Assembly: GCA_028282805.1 (NCBI GenBank)
Contig: JANQHD010000024.1
Location: 1-64,000, forward strand
Length of the DNA stretch: 64,000 bases
Source of the DNA: Phycisphaeraceae bacterium
Lineage (GTDB): Bacteria; Planctomycetota; Phycisphaerae; Phycisphaerales; Zrk34
Reading direction: 5' to 3'
A model generated the notes under the pieces. It saw only the letters and a program-made list of their open reading frames with translations. It made no database searches and had not been told where the DNA came from. Positions 34,885 to 42,045 of the stretch are shown here, piece by piece (within the stretch, counting starts at the first letter, position 1; each line of letters begins with the position of its first letter). The position numbers were made by a program, and so were the translations under genes.

Positions 34885-35364
34885 ATGATATCACAGACAA
34901 CCGAGTACGCTTTGAGAGCGGTGGTCTATTTGGCCCAGCACGCCAGCGAAGCTTGGACCACCAAGCAGATCGCCGCCGCGACCCGTGTACCGGCGGGGTA
35001 CCTGTCTAAGGTCCTGCAAGGTCTCAGCCGCGCGGGGTTGATCACCAGCCAGCGCGGTAGGCACGGCGGGTTCCAACTCCACGCCGACCCCGACAAGCTC
35101 ACGCTCCTCGAGGTCGTCAACGCCGTCGAACCCATCCGCCGCATCACGCGTTGCCCGTTGAACCTCAGTTCGCACGGCGATGACCTCTGCCCGCTGCACC
35201 GCAAGCTCGACGAGACCATCGCCGCCGTGGAAAAACAGTTCGCCGAGACGCCCGTCTCCGAGCTGCTCGGCCGGGAAGACACGCCCGAACCGCTCTGCGA
35301 GTTCCCCGCCGGGCGTAACGTCGGCACCGGTCGCAAGGTCAACCTCCGCGTCGACGCCGAGTAA
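34885..35364 (+). CDS. Rrf2-family transcriptional regulator
   Basis: This 159-aa protein begins MISQTTEYALRAVVYLA, the Rrf2 hallmark, followed by a winged helix (TTKQIAAATRVPAGYLSKVLQGL) and the wing SQRGRHGGF. The linker has two cysteines (RCPLNLSSHGDDLCPLH) and a third near LCEF. Iron-sulfur Rrf2 sensors (IscR, NsrR) use three clustered cysteines; the spacing here is wider, so cluster binding is possible but not shown. Members sense Fe-S status, nitric oxide or cysteine. It is divergent from obgE, with its own promoter framed by a dyad. Confidence 0.87.
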   Translation: MISQTTEYALRAVVYLAQHASEAWTTKQIAAATRVPAGYLSKVLQGLSRAGLITSQRGRHGGFQLHADPDKLTLLEVVNAVEPIRRITRCPLNLSSHGDDLCPLHRKLDETIAAVEKQFAETPVSELLGREDTPEPLCEFPAGRNVGTGRKVNLRVDAE

Positions 35365-35386
35365 ACACATTCGTCCCGCCATTCCG

Positions 35387-35414
35387 TTGCCAACGCTTCG
35401 GCGTTGCGTATACT
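35387..35414 (+). promoter_or_regulatory. Promoter of tRNA-Cys
   Basis: TTGCCA (35387-35392) and TATACT (35409-35414) with a 16-bp spacer lie 12 bp before the mature tRNA start. Confidence 0.55.
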
Positions 35415-35425
35415 GACCCGTCCCC

Positions 35426-35499
35426 GGCCGCGTAGCCAAGTGGACTAAGGCAACGGTTTGCAAAACCGTCATTCGTGGGTTCGAATCCCACCGCGGCCT
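35426..35499 (+). tRNA. tRNA-Cys (anticodon GCA)
   Basis: A 74-nt cloverleaf with acceptor stem GGCCGCG/CGCGGCC, D arm with AGCC...GGACT, and anticodon stem ACGGT/ACCGT enclosing loop TTGCAAA. The anticodon GCA (35460-35462) reads UGC/UGU codons. The T arm GTGGG-TTCGAAT-CCCAC is canonical. CCA is not encoded. Confidence 0.96.
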
Positions 35500-35509
35500 T
35501 CGATCGATC

Positions 35510-35537
35510 AACCGCCCACCAACCGGGCGGTTTTTTC
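35510..35537 (+). terminator. Intrinsic terminator of tRNA-Cys
   Basis: A perfect 8-bp stem AACCGCCC/GGGCGGTT with a 7-nt loop runs directly into TTTTC. It ends the tRNA transcript 11 nt after the tRNA. Confidence 0.85.
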
Positions 35538-35618
35538 TTTGCGCAACGCGATTGCGATAAAGCGGGGCGCTGCGCATCGTGCGCCGCGCCCCAGCAGGAA
35601 CCGATTCGTGATTTCGGC

Positions 35619-36356
35619 TTATTCGCGCTCGCTGACCAGCACGTACGCGCAGCCGTTCGGCTCGGACCAGACCCGCACGTCGTACGCGTCGGCTCGCTCG
35701 ACGGTGTGCGTCGAATCGCCCAGCGCCATCGGCATGCGGAAGTCGCTCGGGCAGAACTGGTACAGCACGTGCAGCCGGCCCGCGTGCATCCAGTGCGTAC
35801 AGAGCACCGTGTGCCCCGCGAACCGGCATACCCGCGCTCCCTGCAACTCGTAGCCGAACTCGCCCGACAGGTCCGGCACGTCCACCGGCCAGTCCACGGT
35901 GTTGGCGAACTTGAGCTCGACCTCGTGCGGGTCGTGCGTCATCGCCTGCACGTAACTATGGCGCAGGTGGTTGTCCACGGCCAACTCAGCGATCTGGTCC
36001 ACGGTGTAGGCGTGGCCCGTGTTCACCACCCACACCGTCACGCCGATCGCCAGCGCCGCGGCCAGCGGGCCCGCCCACCTAGTGATGCGCCCCACCCACG
36101 GGCTGCGCAGCGGCGCCTCGTCGGGCATGCGCTTCAGCCGGTCGGCCAAGCCCCCCGGCACCTCGCCGTGACGCAGCGCCATACGCACGTCTTCGTCGAA
36201 CCGTTGCAGCGACAGCCACTCGGCTTCCGCCCATGCGCCGGCCGCGGTGACCTCGGCCATCACCGCCAGCCGCAGCGGGTTGTCCGGCGAAAGCGCCGCC
36301 ACCTCGCCCATGCGCTGGCGGAGCAACTCGACCTGTTCCTGGTTCATCTCGTTCAT
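35619..36356 (-). CDS. Probable anti-sigma factor (single-pass membrane protein)
   Basis: ATG 36356 is used; it lies 1 bp after the stop of the ECF sigma gene. The 245-aa protein has a helical cytoplasmic N-terminus (about 1-90), one transmembrane helix (AGPLAAALAIGVTVWVV) and an extracytoplasmic domain with several cysteines and aromatic strands (GARVCRFAGHTVLCTHW, LYQFCPSDF). The topology and gene pairing are those of anti-sigma factors, although no HxxxCxxC zinc anti-sigma motif is present. It probably holds the upstream sigma factor inactive until an envelope signal arrives; this is inferred from context. Confidence 0.7.
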   Translation of the reverse strand: MNEMNQEQVELLRQRMGEVAALSPDNPLRLAVMAEVTAAGAWAEAEWLSLQRFDEDVRMALRHGEVPGGLADRLKRMPDEAPLRSPWVGRITRWAGPLAAALAIGVTVWVVNTGHAYTVDQIAELAVDNHLRHSYVQAMTHDPHEVELKFANTVDWPVDVPDLSGEFGYELQGARVCRFAGHTVLCTHWMHAGRLHVLYQFCPSDFRMPMALGDSTHTVERADAYDVRVWSEPNGCAYVLVSERE

Positions 36357-36357
36357 G

Positions 36358-36945
36358 TCACGCACCTCGCAAACGCAGGTCCCGGGTGCCGCTGCTGTTT
36401 CGTTCGCTGGCCCGTTCCTGCTGGGCCAGGCTCGCACGCAGCGCCTGCCGCGCGCGGTGGATCCGGCTGAGTACCGTGCCCAACGGCACGCCCAAGCGCT
36501 CCGCCGCCTCCCGGCAACTCAAACCCTCGAGGAACACCATCAAGAACGGCGTGCGAAAACGCTCGTCCAAGTCGTCGAGCGCCAGTTGCAACGACTCGTG
36601 GCGCGTCATCCGTTCCAGCGTGCTCGCCCGGTCCTTGCCCGGGCGGTTCTCGATCGGTTCGGCCGGCGCCGTGGTCTTGACCTGTCGGCCCTTGTCCCGC
36701 AGCCAGTGCGAGTAGCGGTACCGCAAGATCTGAAACAGCCACGCCCGCGCCCGGCTCGGATCACGCAGCGACTTCATCGAACGCCACGCGTGATAAAAAG
36801 TCTCCTGCGTCAGGTCCTCGGCGATCTCGCCACGGCCGGTCATCCGCAGGGCGAAACGGTACAACTCCACCGAGTGGTCGGTCACCCAACGCTCGTAACG
36901 GGCGCGGGGGCTGGTATCCGTGTTATCGGGTTCTGGTGCGTTCAT
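36358..36945 (-). CDS. ECF-type RNA polymerase sigma factor
   Basis: This 195-aa protein starts at ATG 36945; an in-frame TTG lies nine bases upstream. Region 2 is LYRFALRMTGRGEIAEDLTQETFYHAW with RAWLFQILRYRYSHWLRDK, and region 4 is LDERFRTPFLMVFLEGLSCREAAERLGVPLGTVLSRIHRAR. A 30-residue tail rich in Arg and Ser follows. It is placed between a glycosyltransferase fusion (33 bp upstream) and the anti-sigma candidate (1 bp downstream). It might drive the whole minus-strand run, but no promoter match was tested. Confidence 0.92.
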   Translation of the reverse strand: MNAPEPDNTDTSPRARYERWVTDHSVELYRFALRMTGRGEIAEDLTQETFYHAWRSMKSLRDPSRARAWLFQILRYRYSHWLRDKGRQVKTTAPAEPIENRPGKDRASTLERMTRHESLQLALDDLDERFRTPFLMVFLEGLSCREAAERLGVPLGTVLSRIHRARQALRASLAQQERASERNSSGTRDLRLRGA

Positions 36946-36978
36946 GGCTCGCAAACGAAGTGCAACGGTGCCGGCGGT

Positions 36979-39720
36979 TTATTCCATGATATCTGCCAAA
37001 CCGTAGCGATCCGCGACCCACAGGTCGCTCGGCAGGTCCACATCGGGCAAGCTGGGCAATACACAGACGCTCAAACCGAGCTCCGCCGCCCGCGCCAGGG
37101 TCTGTTCGAGCACCCGTTCGCCACCCCAGGCAATGCCGCGGAACAGCGCGGGTTGTGGGCGTTTGAGCCCGACCAGGTAGTACCCGCCGTCGTGCGCCGG
37201 GCCGACGACCAGGTCGCGCCGCGACAGGCCACGTGCGGCCTGTTGAACAAGCGCCGCCGTCAACGCCGGGCAATCCGCGCCGACCGCGATCACCTTGCCG
37301 CAGCCCGAGGCGAAGGCCTCGTCGAACGCGCTGTCGAGCTTCCTGCCAAGGTCGCCTTCGCCCTGCGGTTGCAAGTTCAACTCGTCGCCGAACAGCTCAC
37401 GCATCTGACTCGCACCGCCGCCGGTGTACCGCACCTCGAGCGGCAGCGGGCGCAGGCGCTGCAACGCGTGGCGCGTCAACCGCGTTTGCAACTCGGCTGC
37501 GCCGCGTTCGCCCAGCGCCGAAATCATGCGTGTCTTGGTCTGCCCCGCCACCGGGTACCGCGTGAACAGCACCACGCGCAGCCGCTTGCGGCTTAGCGCC
37601 TCACGCGCATGCGCCGCCGCCTCGACCCCGATCGTGTACAAAATCTTCGTCCCCGCGCCCCACACCCCGCGCAGCGTGCCCGATATCTTCGACTTGCCGA
37701 TGCGGTTGCGGTAGGGCGTGGGCACCTCGAGCTGGCGCAGGCCGAACCGCGCGGCGCGGGCCTGCATCTGTACCGTCCACCCGTAGTTGCGGTCGTCCAT
37801 GCCGAGCTTATGCAGCGACGCGTAACGGATCGCACGGAACGGCCCCAGGTCCGTCGAACGCACCCGCCACACCGCGCCGAGCAGGGCGTTCGCCAGCCAG
37901 TTGCCGAAACGCTGCGTGGCGCTCAGCGCGCCGCGTTCGGCGGTGCCCCGCACGCGCGAGCCGATCACCAGGTCCGCCTCGCCCCGCGCAATCGGCCCGA
38001 CCAGGTCGCCCATCGTCTCGGGGTGATCGGAATAATCGCCGTCGCAGAACACGACGATGTCGGGTGCGTGTAACGCTCCGATGCCTTTCAGGCAAGCCGC
38101 GCCGTAACCGCGTTCGTCTTCGTGAACGACCCGTGCGCCGTGTTGTGCGGCGACCTCGGCGGTGCGGTCCGTCGAGCCGTTGTCGACGACAACGGTTTCG
38201 CCGACCCACGGCGGTATCGCGTCGAGTACCTTGCCGATGGCCCGCTCCTCGTTGAGCACCGGGATGATGACAGCGATGTTGAGATGTTCGATCTGCGATC
38301 TTCGAAGTGCGATCTTGCCCGTGTTTTCAGATCGCAGATCGCAGATTGCAGATCGTACATTCCGATGCTTCCACCACATCGCCACGAGCCCCGCGATCAC
38401 CGGCCCGTGTTCCAGCCACACGATCGAAGCGTGCGCGTGCTGCACGTAGTACAACGGCAGCAGGGCGCTGTATGCGATCAACGGCCAAACCGGCGCCAGC
38501 GCCACCAGCGGGGCGAACCACGTGTAGTACCACGGGAACTGCGTCGGGCTGATCATGAACGCGAACACCAGCACCGCCAGGCAGCGCACCGCCAGTTGCT
38601 CGGCACGCACGATGCGCCTCACGCTCAGCGCCAACGTAAACGCGACGACCAAGCCCACCGTCACGGCGCGCGTCATGTGCTTCGCGGCCCCTTCGTGCAG
38701 GCCGACCGACGAGCCGAGCTGTTGCCACATGTTCGCGTGCAGGCGGAACAGCGCCTCGTTGTTGTACCAGTAAGCCGCGAACTGAACCGTCCCCGAGTGG
38801 CCGCCGCCCGACAGCAGCATGGGCAGGTACAGAACGGTCACGCCGCCGACCAGCACGGCCGACGCTACGGCCAGTTCACGCCACCGCCCCCACGACGGGC
38901 GCAGCAACAGCGGCGCGAGCAACAACGGCCACGCCTTCGTGCCGATCGCCAACGCCAGCGCCACGGCGCACAACGCGGGTCGGCGTTTGATCGCCGCGAC
39001 GATCGCCGCCAGCGCGAACGCCGTGGGTACAAGGTCCATGTGCAGCGAGCCGAACACCTGTTGCACCACCAGCGGGTTGCACCAGTAGATCGCCACCCAC
39101 ACCAGCGGCTTGCCTATGTGGCGCAGCAGTGCCACCACCGACAAAGCGATCAAGCAGTCGAATAGCAAAAAAACAAACCGCAACCCCAGCGGCTGCCACG
39201 GCGCAAGCTCGTGCGCCACCGCGAAAACCGCTTGCGTGACCGGCGGGTAGATCGTGCGCAGGTGCGGGTGGTTGATCTGTCGCAGCGTGTCTTCGCCCGA
39301 CTTGGCCAATTCGTCAAGGGGCGGTGTGTGGTGCGCTTTGCTCGGTGCGTGGGCGTAAGGGTTTTCGCCCGTGGCGGTGACCGCGCCATCCCACAGGTAG
39401 CGGTGGTAGTCGTCTTCGGCGATCGGCAGGGCCGTGAACATCGCCAGTCGCATGCCCACGCCCGCGGCGATCAACACCAGCCACGCCGTGCGCGATGCGC
39501 CGAGCCGTTTGACGAGGTACACCCACAACGTGAACAACAACCCGGCCCCCATCACCAGCGCGGTCAGCCGACCGGCCGGCGGGGCCAGGCCCGGGCGCGT
39601 CTGCAGTTCGGGCGACAGGCGGGCCAACACGATGAACAACACCACGAGCCCGGCGCCCCCGAGGCAAAGCCCGGCGCGTTCGGCGATCGAGGCGGGTTGA
39701 TCCGATTGGTTCACCGGCAT
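36979..39720 (-). CDS. Three-domain fusion: GT87-like membrane glycosyltransferase + GT2 glycosyltransferase + DUF2064 (TIGR04282-like)
   Basis: This 913-aa protein starts at ATG 39720 (a GTG precedes it). Residues 1-455 form a polytopic GT-C/GT87-like domain with about ten helices and an acidic loop (PIAEDDYHRYLWDG) resembling the catalytic loop of polyprenyl-phosphate-dependent transferases. Residues about 456-478 are a linker encoded by a heptamer hairpin (SAICDLRSE). Residues 480-715 are a GT2 domain like dolichyl-phosphate glucosyl/mannosyltransferases (IPVLNEERAIGKVLDAIP, VVDNGSTDRT, FCDGDYSDHP). Residues 725-913 are DUF2064 (LFTRYPVAGQTKTRM, VGADCPAL, GPAHDGGYYLVGL). TIGRFAMs describes such GT2 and DUF2064 proteins as partners of the rSAM/Cys-rich family now called ArsS, which lies 18 bp upstream here. 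Confidence 0.85.
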   Translation of the reverse strand: MPVNQSDQPASIAERAGLCLGGAGLVVLFIVLARLSPELQTRPGLAPPAGRLTALVMGAGLLFTLWVYLVKRLGASRTAWLVLIAAGVGMRLAMFTALPIAEDDYHRYLWDGAVTATGENPYAHAPSKAHHTPPLDELAKSGEDTLRQINHPHLRTIYPPVTQAVFAVAHELAPWQPLGLRFVFLLFDCLIALSVVALLRHIGKPLVWVAIYWCNPLVVQQVFGSLHMDLVPTAFALAAIVAAIKRRPALCAVALALAIGTKAWPLLLAPLLLRPSWGRWRELAVASAVLVGGVTVLYLPMLLSGGGHSGTVQFAAYWYNNEALFRLHANMWQQLGSSVGLHEGAAKHMTRAVTVGLVVAFTLALSVRRIVRAEQLAVRCLAVLVFAFMISPTQFPWYYTWFAPLVALAPVWPLIAYSALLPLYYVQHAHASIVWLEHGPVIAGLVAMWWKHRNVRSAICDLRSENTGKIALRRSQIEHLNIAVIIPVLNEERAIGKVLDAIPPWVGETVVVDNGSTDRTAEVAAQHGARVVHEDERGYGAACLKGIGALHAPDIVVFCDGDYSDHPETMGDLVGPIARGEADLVIGSRVRGTAERGALSATQRFGNWLANALLGAVWRVRSTDLGPFRAIRYASLHKLGMDDRNYGWTVQMQARAARFGLRQLEVPTPYRNRIGKSKISGTLRGVWGAGTKILYTIGVEAAAHAREALSRKRLRVVLFTRYPVAGQTKTRMISALGERGAAELQTRLTRHALQRLRPLPLEVRYTGGGASQMRELFGDELNLQPQGEGDLGRKLDSAFDEAFASGCGKVIAVGADCPALTAALVQQAARGLSRRDLVVGPAHDGGYYLVGLKRPQPALFRGIAWGGERVLEQTLARAAELGLSVCVLPSLPDVDLPSDLWVADRYGLADIME
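38289..38355. repeat. Heptamer-built inverted repeat inside the glycosyltransferase fusion
   Basis: Four 7-bp units of CGATCTG type (38289-38316), an 11-bp spacer, then four units of CAGATCG type (38328-38355). The arms are inverted copies matching at 23 of 28 positions. The element is in frame and forms the interdomain linker. Confidence 0.85.
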
Positions 39721-39738
39721 CACACGACCAGTGTAACG

Positions 39739-40734
39739 TCAAGTCAGCGCCCCGCCGCACGACGAGCCGCAGCCGGCGGTGCAACCGAAGCAGTGGTCGC
39801 CGGTCGCGACGCGGCGGTTGGCGTGCGCCGCGGGGTCGAAGTCGCGGATGTGCCGCGCCGCGCCGCCGGTGGTGGTCATGCCCAGCGCGTAGTTGAAGTC
39901 GCAGTCGTGCAACAGCCCGTCGTAGCTCACGTGCACCTGGTGCCGACACATCAGCGGGCCGATCGTGGCGGGGTTGAACGCGTCGGCCAGCGTCGCCATG
40001 TACCGTTCGGCCAAACCGTCGCGGTGCAGGTCGTGGTGGAACCGGCCGATCGGCATGTTGGTGATGGTCAATAGGTTATTAAAACGGATGCCGAATCGCG
40101 CGTCGAGCTCACGCTTGTACGCCGCCTCCAATACGCCGGTTTCCGGCGGCAGCGACGGCCCGAGCGGATTGTACACCAGGTCCAGCGTCAACCCCTCGGC
40201 GACGCCGTAACCGACTGCGTTGAGCTTGCGGATCACGGCGACGGAATCTTCGTACACGTGCACCCCGCGCTGCTTGTTGACGTTGTCCGGCAGGTAACAC
40301 GGCAGCGACGCCACCAGGTGCACGCGGTGATCGGCGAAGAACGCGGGCAGGTCGGCGTACCCATCCTCGAGCATGATGGTCAGATTGGTCCGCACCATCA
40401 CGTGCAAACCGCGCGCAACGCCTTGCGCGACGAACCAGCGAAAGTGCGGGTTCATCTCCGGCGCACCGCCCGTGATGTCGAGCGTGGCGGCCCCGGCTCG
40501 CTCGGCGGCCTCGAGCACGAGCCGCATCGTCTGCCGGTCCATCTGCTCGGTTCGCTTCGGTGACGACTCGACGTGGCAGTGGTGGCACGCGAGGTTGCAC
40601 GTCAAGCCGACGTTGACCTGGAACGTGGCCAACGACCCTGCGTACAGGTCGTCGCCCGTCGCCCGCCGCACGGCGTCGTCGAAAGCGTTACGCCCCTCGA
40701 CGGTCAGCGTCGTGATGTCTTCGGTGATGGTCAT
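39739..40734 (-). CDS. arsS: ArsS-type radical SAM protein (arsenosugar biosynthesis)
   Basis: From ATG 40734 the protein is 331 aa. The radical SAM cluster is CNLACHHC (C46, C50, C53), followed by the glycine-rich DITGGAPEMNPHFRWFV. The C-terminus ends in the family's Cys-rich block (CFGCTAGCGSSCGGAL). In some organisms one cysteine of that block is selenocysteine; all are Cys codons here. ArsS attaches a 5'-deoxyadenosyl group to dimethylarsinous acid, the first committed step to arsenosugars. It starts 27 bp after the ArsM-type gene, its expected partner, and is followed by the glycosyltransferase fusion. Confidence 0.85.
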   Translation of the reverse strand: MTITEDITTLTVEGRNAFDDAVRRATGDDLYAGSLATFQVNVGLTCNLACHHCHVESSPKRTEQMDRQTMRLVLEAAERAGAATLDITGGAPEMNPHFRWFVAQGVARGLHVMVRTNLTIMLEDGYADLPAFFADHRVHLVASLPCYLPDNVNKQRGVHVYEDSVAVIRKLNAVGYGVAEGLTLDLVYNPLGPSLPPETGVLEAAYKRELDARFGIRFNNLLTITNMPIGRFHHDLHRDGLAERYMATLADAFNPATIGPLMCRHQVHVSYDGLLHDCDFNYALGMTTTGGAARHIRDFDPAAHANRRVATGDHCFGCTAGCGSSCGGALT

Positions 40735-40761
40735 GTCGTGGGCGCTAAGCCGCAAACGGCT

Positions 40762-41970
40762 TTAGCAGCAGTCGTCGTCGGCGCAGCAGCCGCCGCCTTC
40801 GGTCATGGTCAGCTTGTAGTCCTCGCCCTTGGTCTGCCTTGGGTGACGGATCGCCGCCCGCTTGCAGTCGAACTGCTCCGCCTTTTCCGCGGGCACTTCG
40901 TTCAACGGCGGCACGGCCTCGAACTGCGCCGCGTACGGCCCGTTGGGGTCGGTGTAGATGCGATACGTCTTGTCGCACACCGCCATGCGCCGGCCGCGGT
41001 AGAGCGTGTGGCCGTCGTCGTCGACCACTTGCTTGAACGGGCCCTTGTAGATCACCGCCTGGTTGCGCTCGAGGCACGGGCCCTCCTTGCCCTTGAACGC
41101 ACGCACGGTCATCGAGCGGAACTCGACGCCGTCGATCACGTGCCACGGCTCGTCCTGCCGCTCGAGGACCTCCACGCCGTACAGGCCCGCCTCGCGGAAC
41201 ATCTCTAAAAACTCGTCTTCCACGAACGCCCCGGCGATGCACCCCGACCACAGCTTCGGGTCGTTGCGGATCGCCTCGGTCGGCGGCTCGTCGCACACGA
41301 TGTCGCTGATAACCGCCCGCCCGCCGCGCCGCAGCACGCGGTGAATCTCCTTGAAAAGCTGCTTCTTCTGCTCCGGTCGCACCAGGTTCAACACGCAGTT
41401 GCTCACCACGACGTCGACCGACTCGGTCTCGATCAATGGTTGCGTCTGGCGCAGCTTCTCGCACTCGGCGTGGTAGGCGTCGAAGCCCTCCACGCTCGTC
41501 GCCGGGTGGTCGGCCAGCCAGGCGTCGGCCTTCTCCAAGTCGAGCGCCAAGTCCTGGATCTTGCCCTTGGCGAAGCGTGTGTTGGCGTAGCCGAGCTTGT
41601 CGGCCATCTCCTGCTGGTACTTGCGGGCGAGGGTGAGCATGGCGTCGTTGAAGTCGATGCCGATGACCTGCCCCGACGAGCCGACCTTCTGCGCGAGGAT
41701 GTAGCAGGCCTTACCCGCGCCGCTGCCGAGGTCGAGCACGGTGTCGCCGGCGTTGACGTACCGGCTCGGGTCGCCGCAGCCGTAGTCCTTGTCGATGATC
41801 TCCTGCGGGATCGCCTCGAGGTACTCGGCGTCGTAACTCACGGGGCAACACAGCGCCGGCTCGACGCTGTTGGCGCCCGCCGCGTAGCGGTCGCGCACCT
41901 CGTCTTCCACGTTCCAGCCCGCTTGCGTCAACGGTTGGCAACAGTCCTTGCCGTTGTTCGGTTCAGTCAC
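40762..41970 (-). CDS. arsM: ArsM-type arsenite S-adenosylmethionine methyltransferase
   Basis: This 402-aa protein starts at GTG 41970 with GGGAG upstream. The SAM-binding motif is VLDLGSGAGKACY (about 78-90). The arsenic-binding cysteines match ArsM: the ALCCPVSYD pair (C41/C42), C192 in SNCVLNLV and C244 in WSGCIAGA. The C-terminal 130 residues continue into a domain typical of the longer ArsM branch and end in GGGCCADDDCC, an extra metal-binding cysteine cluster. It methylates As(III) stepwise to mono-, di- and trimethyl forms. With arsS immediately downstream it more likely supplies dimethylarsenic for arsenosugar than serves only for detoxification. Confidence 0.9.
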   Translation of the reverse strand: MTEPNNGKDCCQPLTQAGWNVEDEVRDRYAAGANSVEPALCCPVSYDAEYLEAIPQEIIDKDYGCGDPSRYVNAGDTVLDLGSGAGKACYILAQKVGSSGQVIGIDFNDAMLTLARKYQQEMADKLGYANTRFAKGKIQDLALDLEKADAWLADHPATSVEGFDAYHAECEKLRQTQPLIETESVDVVVSNCVLNLVRPEQKKQLFKEIHRVLRRGGRAVISDIVCDEPPTEAIRNDPKLWSGCIAGAFVEDEFLEMFREAGLYGVEVLERQDEPWHVIDGVEFRSMTVRAFKGKEGPCLERNQAVIYKGPFKQVVDDDGHTLYRGRRMAVCDKTYRIYTDPNGPYAAQFEAVPPLNEVPAEKAEQFDCKRAAIRHPRQTKGEDYKLTMTEGGGCCADDDCC

Positions 41971-42045
41971 AGGTCAAACTCCCATTTGTTCGCTGCGGCA
42001 CCGATAGGGGTGTGCAGAGATTGTAGGCGTTTATTCGCCGGTGTG

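Noticed and set aside
38289-38355. CRISPR array or REP element
   Set aside because: Units are 7 bp without spacers; CRISPR repeats are 23-47 bp with unique spacers. No cas genes are present.
39739-40734. ArsS as a selenoprotein
   Set aside because: The C-terminal block has only Cys codons and no in-frame TGA before the natural stop, so no selenocysteine is encoded.
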